NCBI GenBank assembly: GCA_012510625.1
Contig: JAAZHP010000124.1
Location: 1 to 5,532, forward strand
Direction of reading: 5' to 3'
DNA from: Bacillota bacterium
GTDB taxonomy: Bacteria > Bacillota > Dethiobacteria > DTU022
DNA: 5,532 bases
Part shown: positions 5,503 through 5,532 of the stretch, piece after piece
How positions within the stretch are numbered: the first letter of the stretch is position 1
How the letters are laid out: every line of letters begins with the position of its first letter
Translations under genes and position numbers: made by a program
The notes under the pieces: generated by a model
What the model saw: only the letters and a program-made list of their open reading frames with translations
What the model was told of the DNA's origin: nothing
The model's database searches: none

Positions 5503-5532
5503 CTTTTAATCCTTTCTCTCCCAGGGGGTCAA
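5503..5532 (-). promoter_or_regulatory. Weak candidate promoter at the window edge
   Basis: On the minus strand TTGACC (5532-5527), 5/6 to consensus, is followed after 18 bp by TAAAAG (5508-5503), 4/6 to TATAAT. It would drive the small ORF and the radical SAM gene with a leader of roughly 140 nt. The match is modest and lies on the window edge. Confidence 0.22.

Overview
The window looks like ordinary bacterial chromosome with a moderately high GC content. The strong G-rich Shine-Dalgarno sites and the gene types (catabolic carbamate kinase, CapA-type lipoprotein, stand-alone adenylating enzyme, small radical SAM enzyme) suggest an anaerobic Gram-positive bacterium of the Clostridia, perhaps near Pelotomaculum, Desulfotomaculum or Moorella. 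The taxonomic guess is inference from style and gene content and cannot be proven here.

Layout: (1) 1-927, plus strand: carbamate kinase, missing only a few N-terminal residues at the window edge. (2) 928-1041: a leader containing a long imperfect hairpin (979-1035) whose 3' arm is the Shine-Dalgarno sequence of the next gene. (3) 1042-2820, plus: an adenylate-forming enzyme resembling fatty acyl-AMP ligases, with no carrier protein or PKS/NRPS gene in view. (4) 2821-2887: a short gap with a candidate promoter and an inverted repeat. (5) 2888-4192, plus: a CapA/PgsA-type metallophosphatase-like lipoprotein. (6) 4193-4470: a non-coding gap between convergent genes, holding a degenerate tandem array with a 28-bp period that ends in a perfect 9-bp C/G-rich hairpin and may act as a terminator. 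(7) 4471-5355, minus: a radical SAM protein with a CX4CX2C cluster motif. (8) 5356-5532: its upstream region, with a 14-codon ORF that has a strong ribosome binding site and overlaps an 8-bp hairpin.

The four main genes do not form an obvious pathway. Carbamate kinase makes ATP from carbamoyl phosphate, the ligase activates an acyl chain, the CapA protein probably acts at the cell surface, and the radical SAM gene is divergently organised and convergent with the rest. The gaps between the plus-strand genes each carry their own signals, so they may be separately controlled. The most unusual material is non-coding: the hairpin that can hide the ligase ribosome binding site, the 28-bp repeat array, and the small ORF/hairpin unit ahead of the radical SAM gene. 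No CRISPR array, transposase, tRNA or rRNA was seen.
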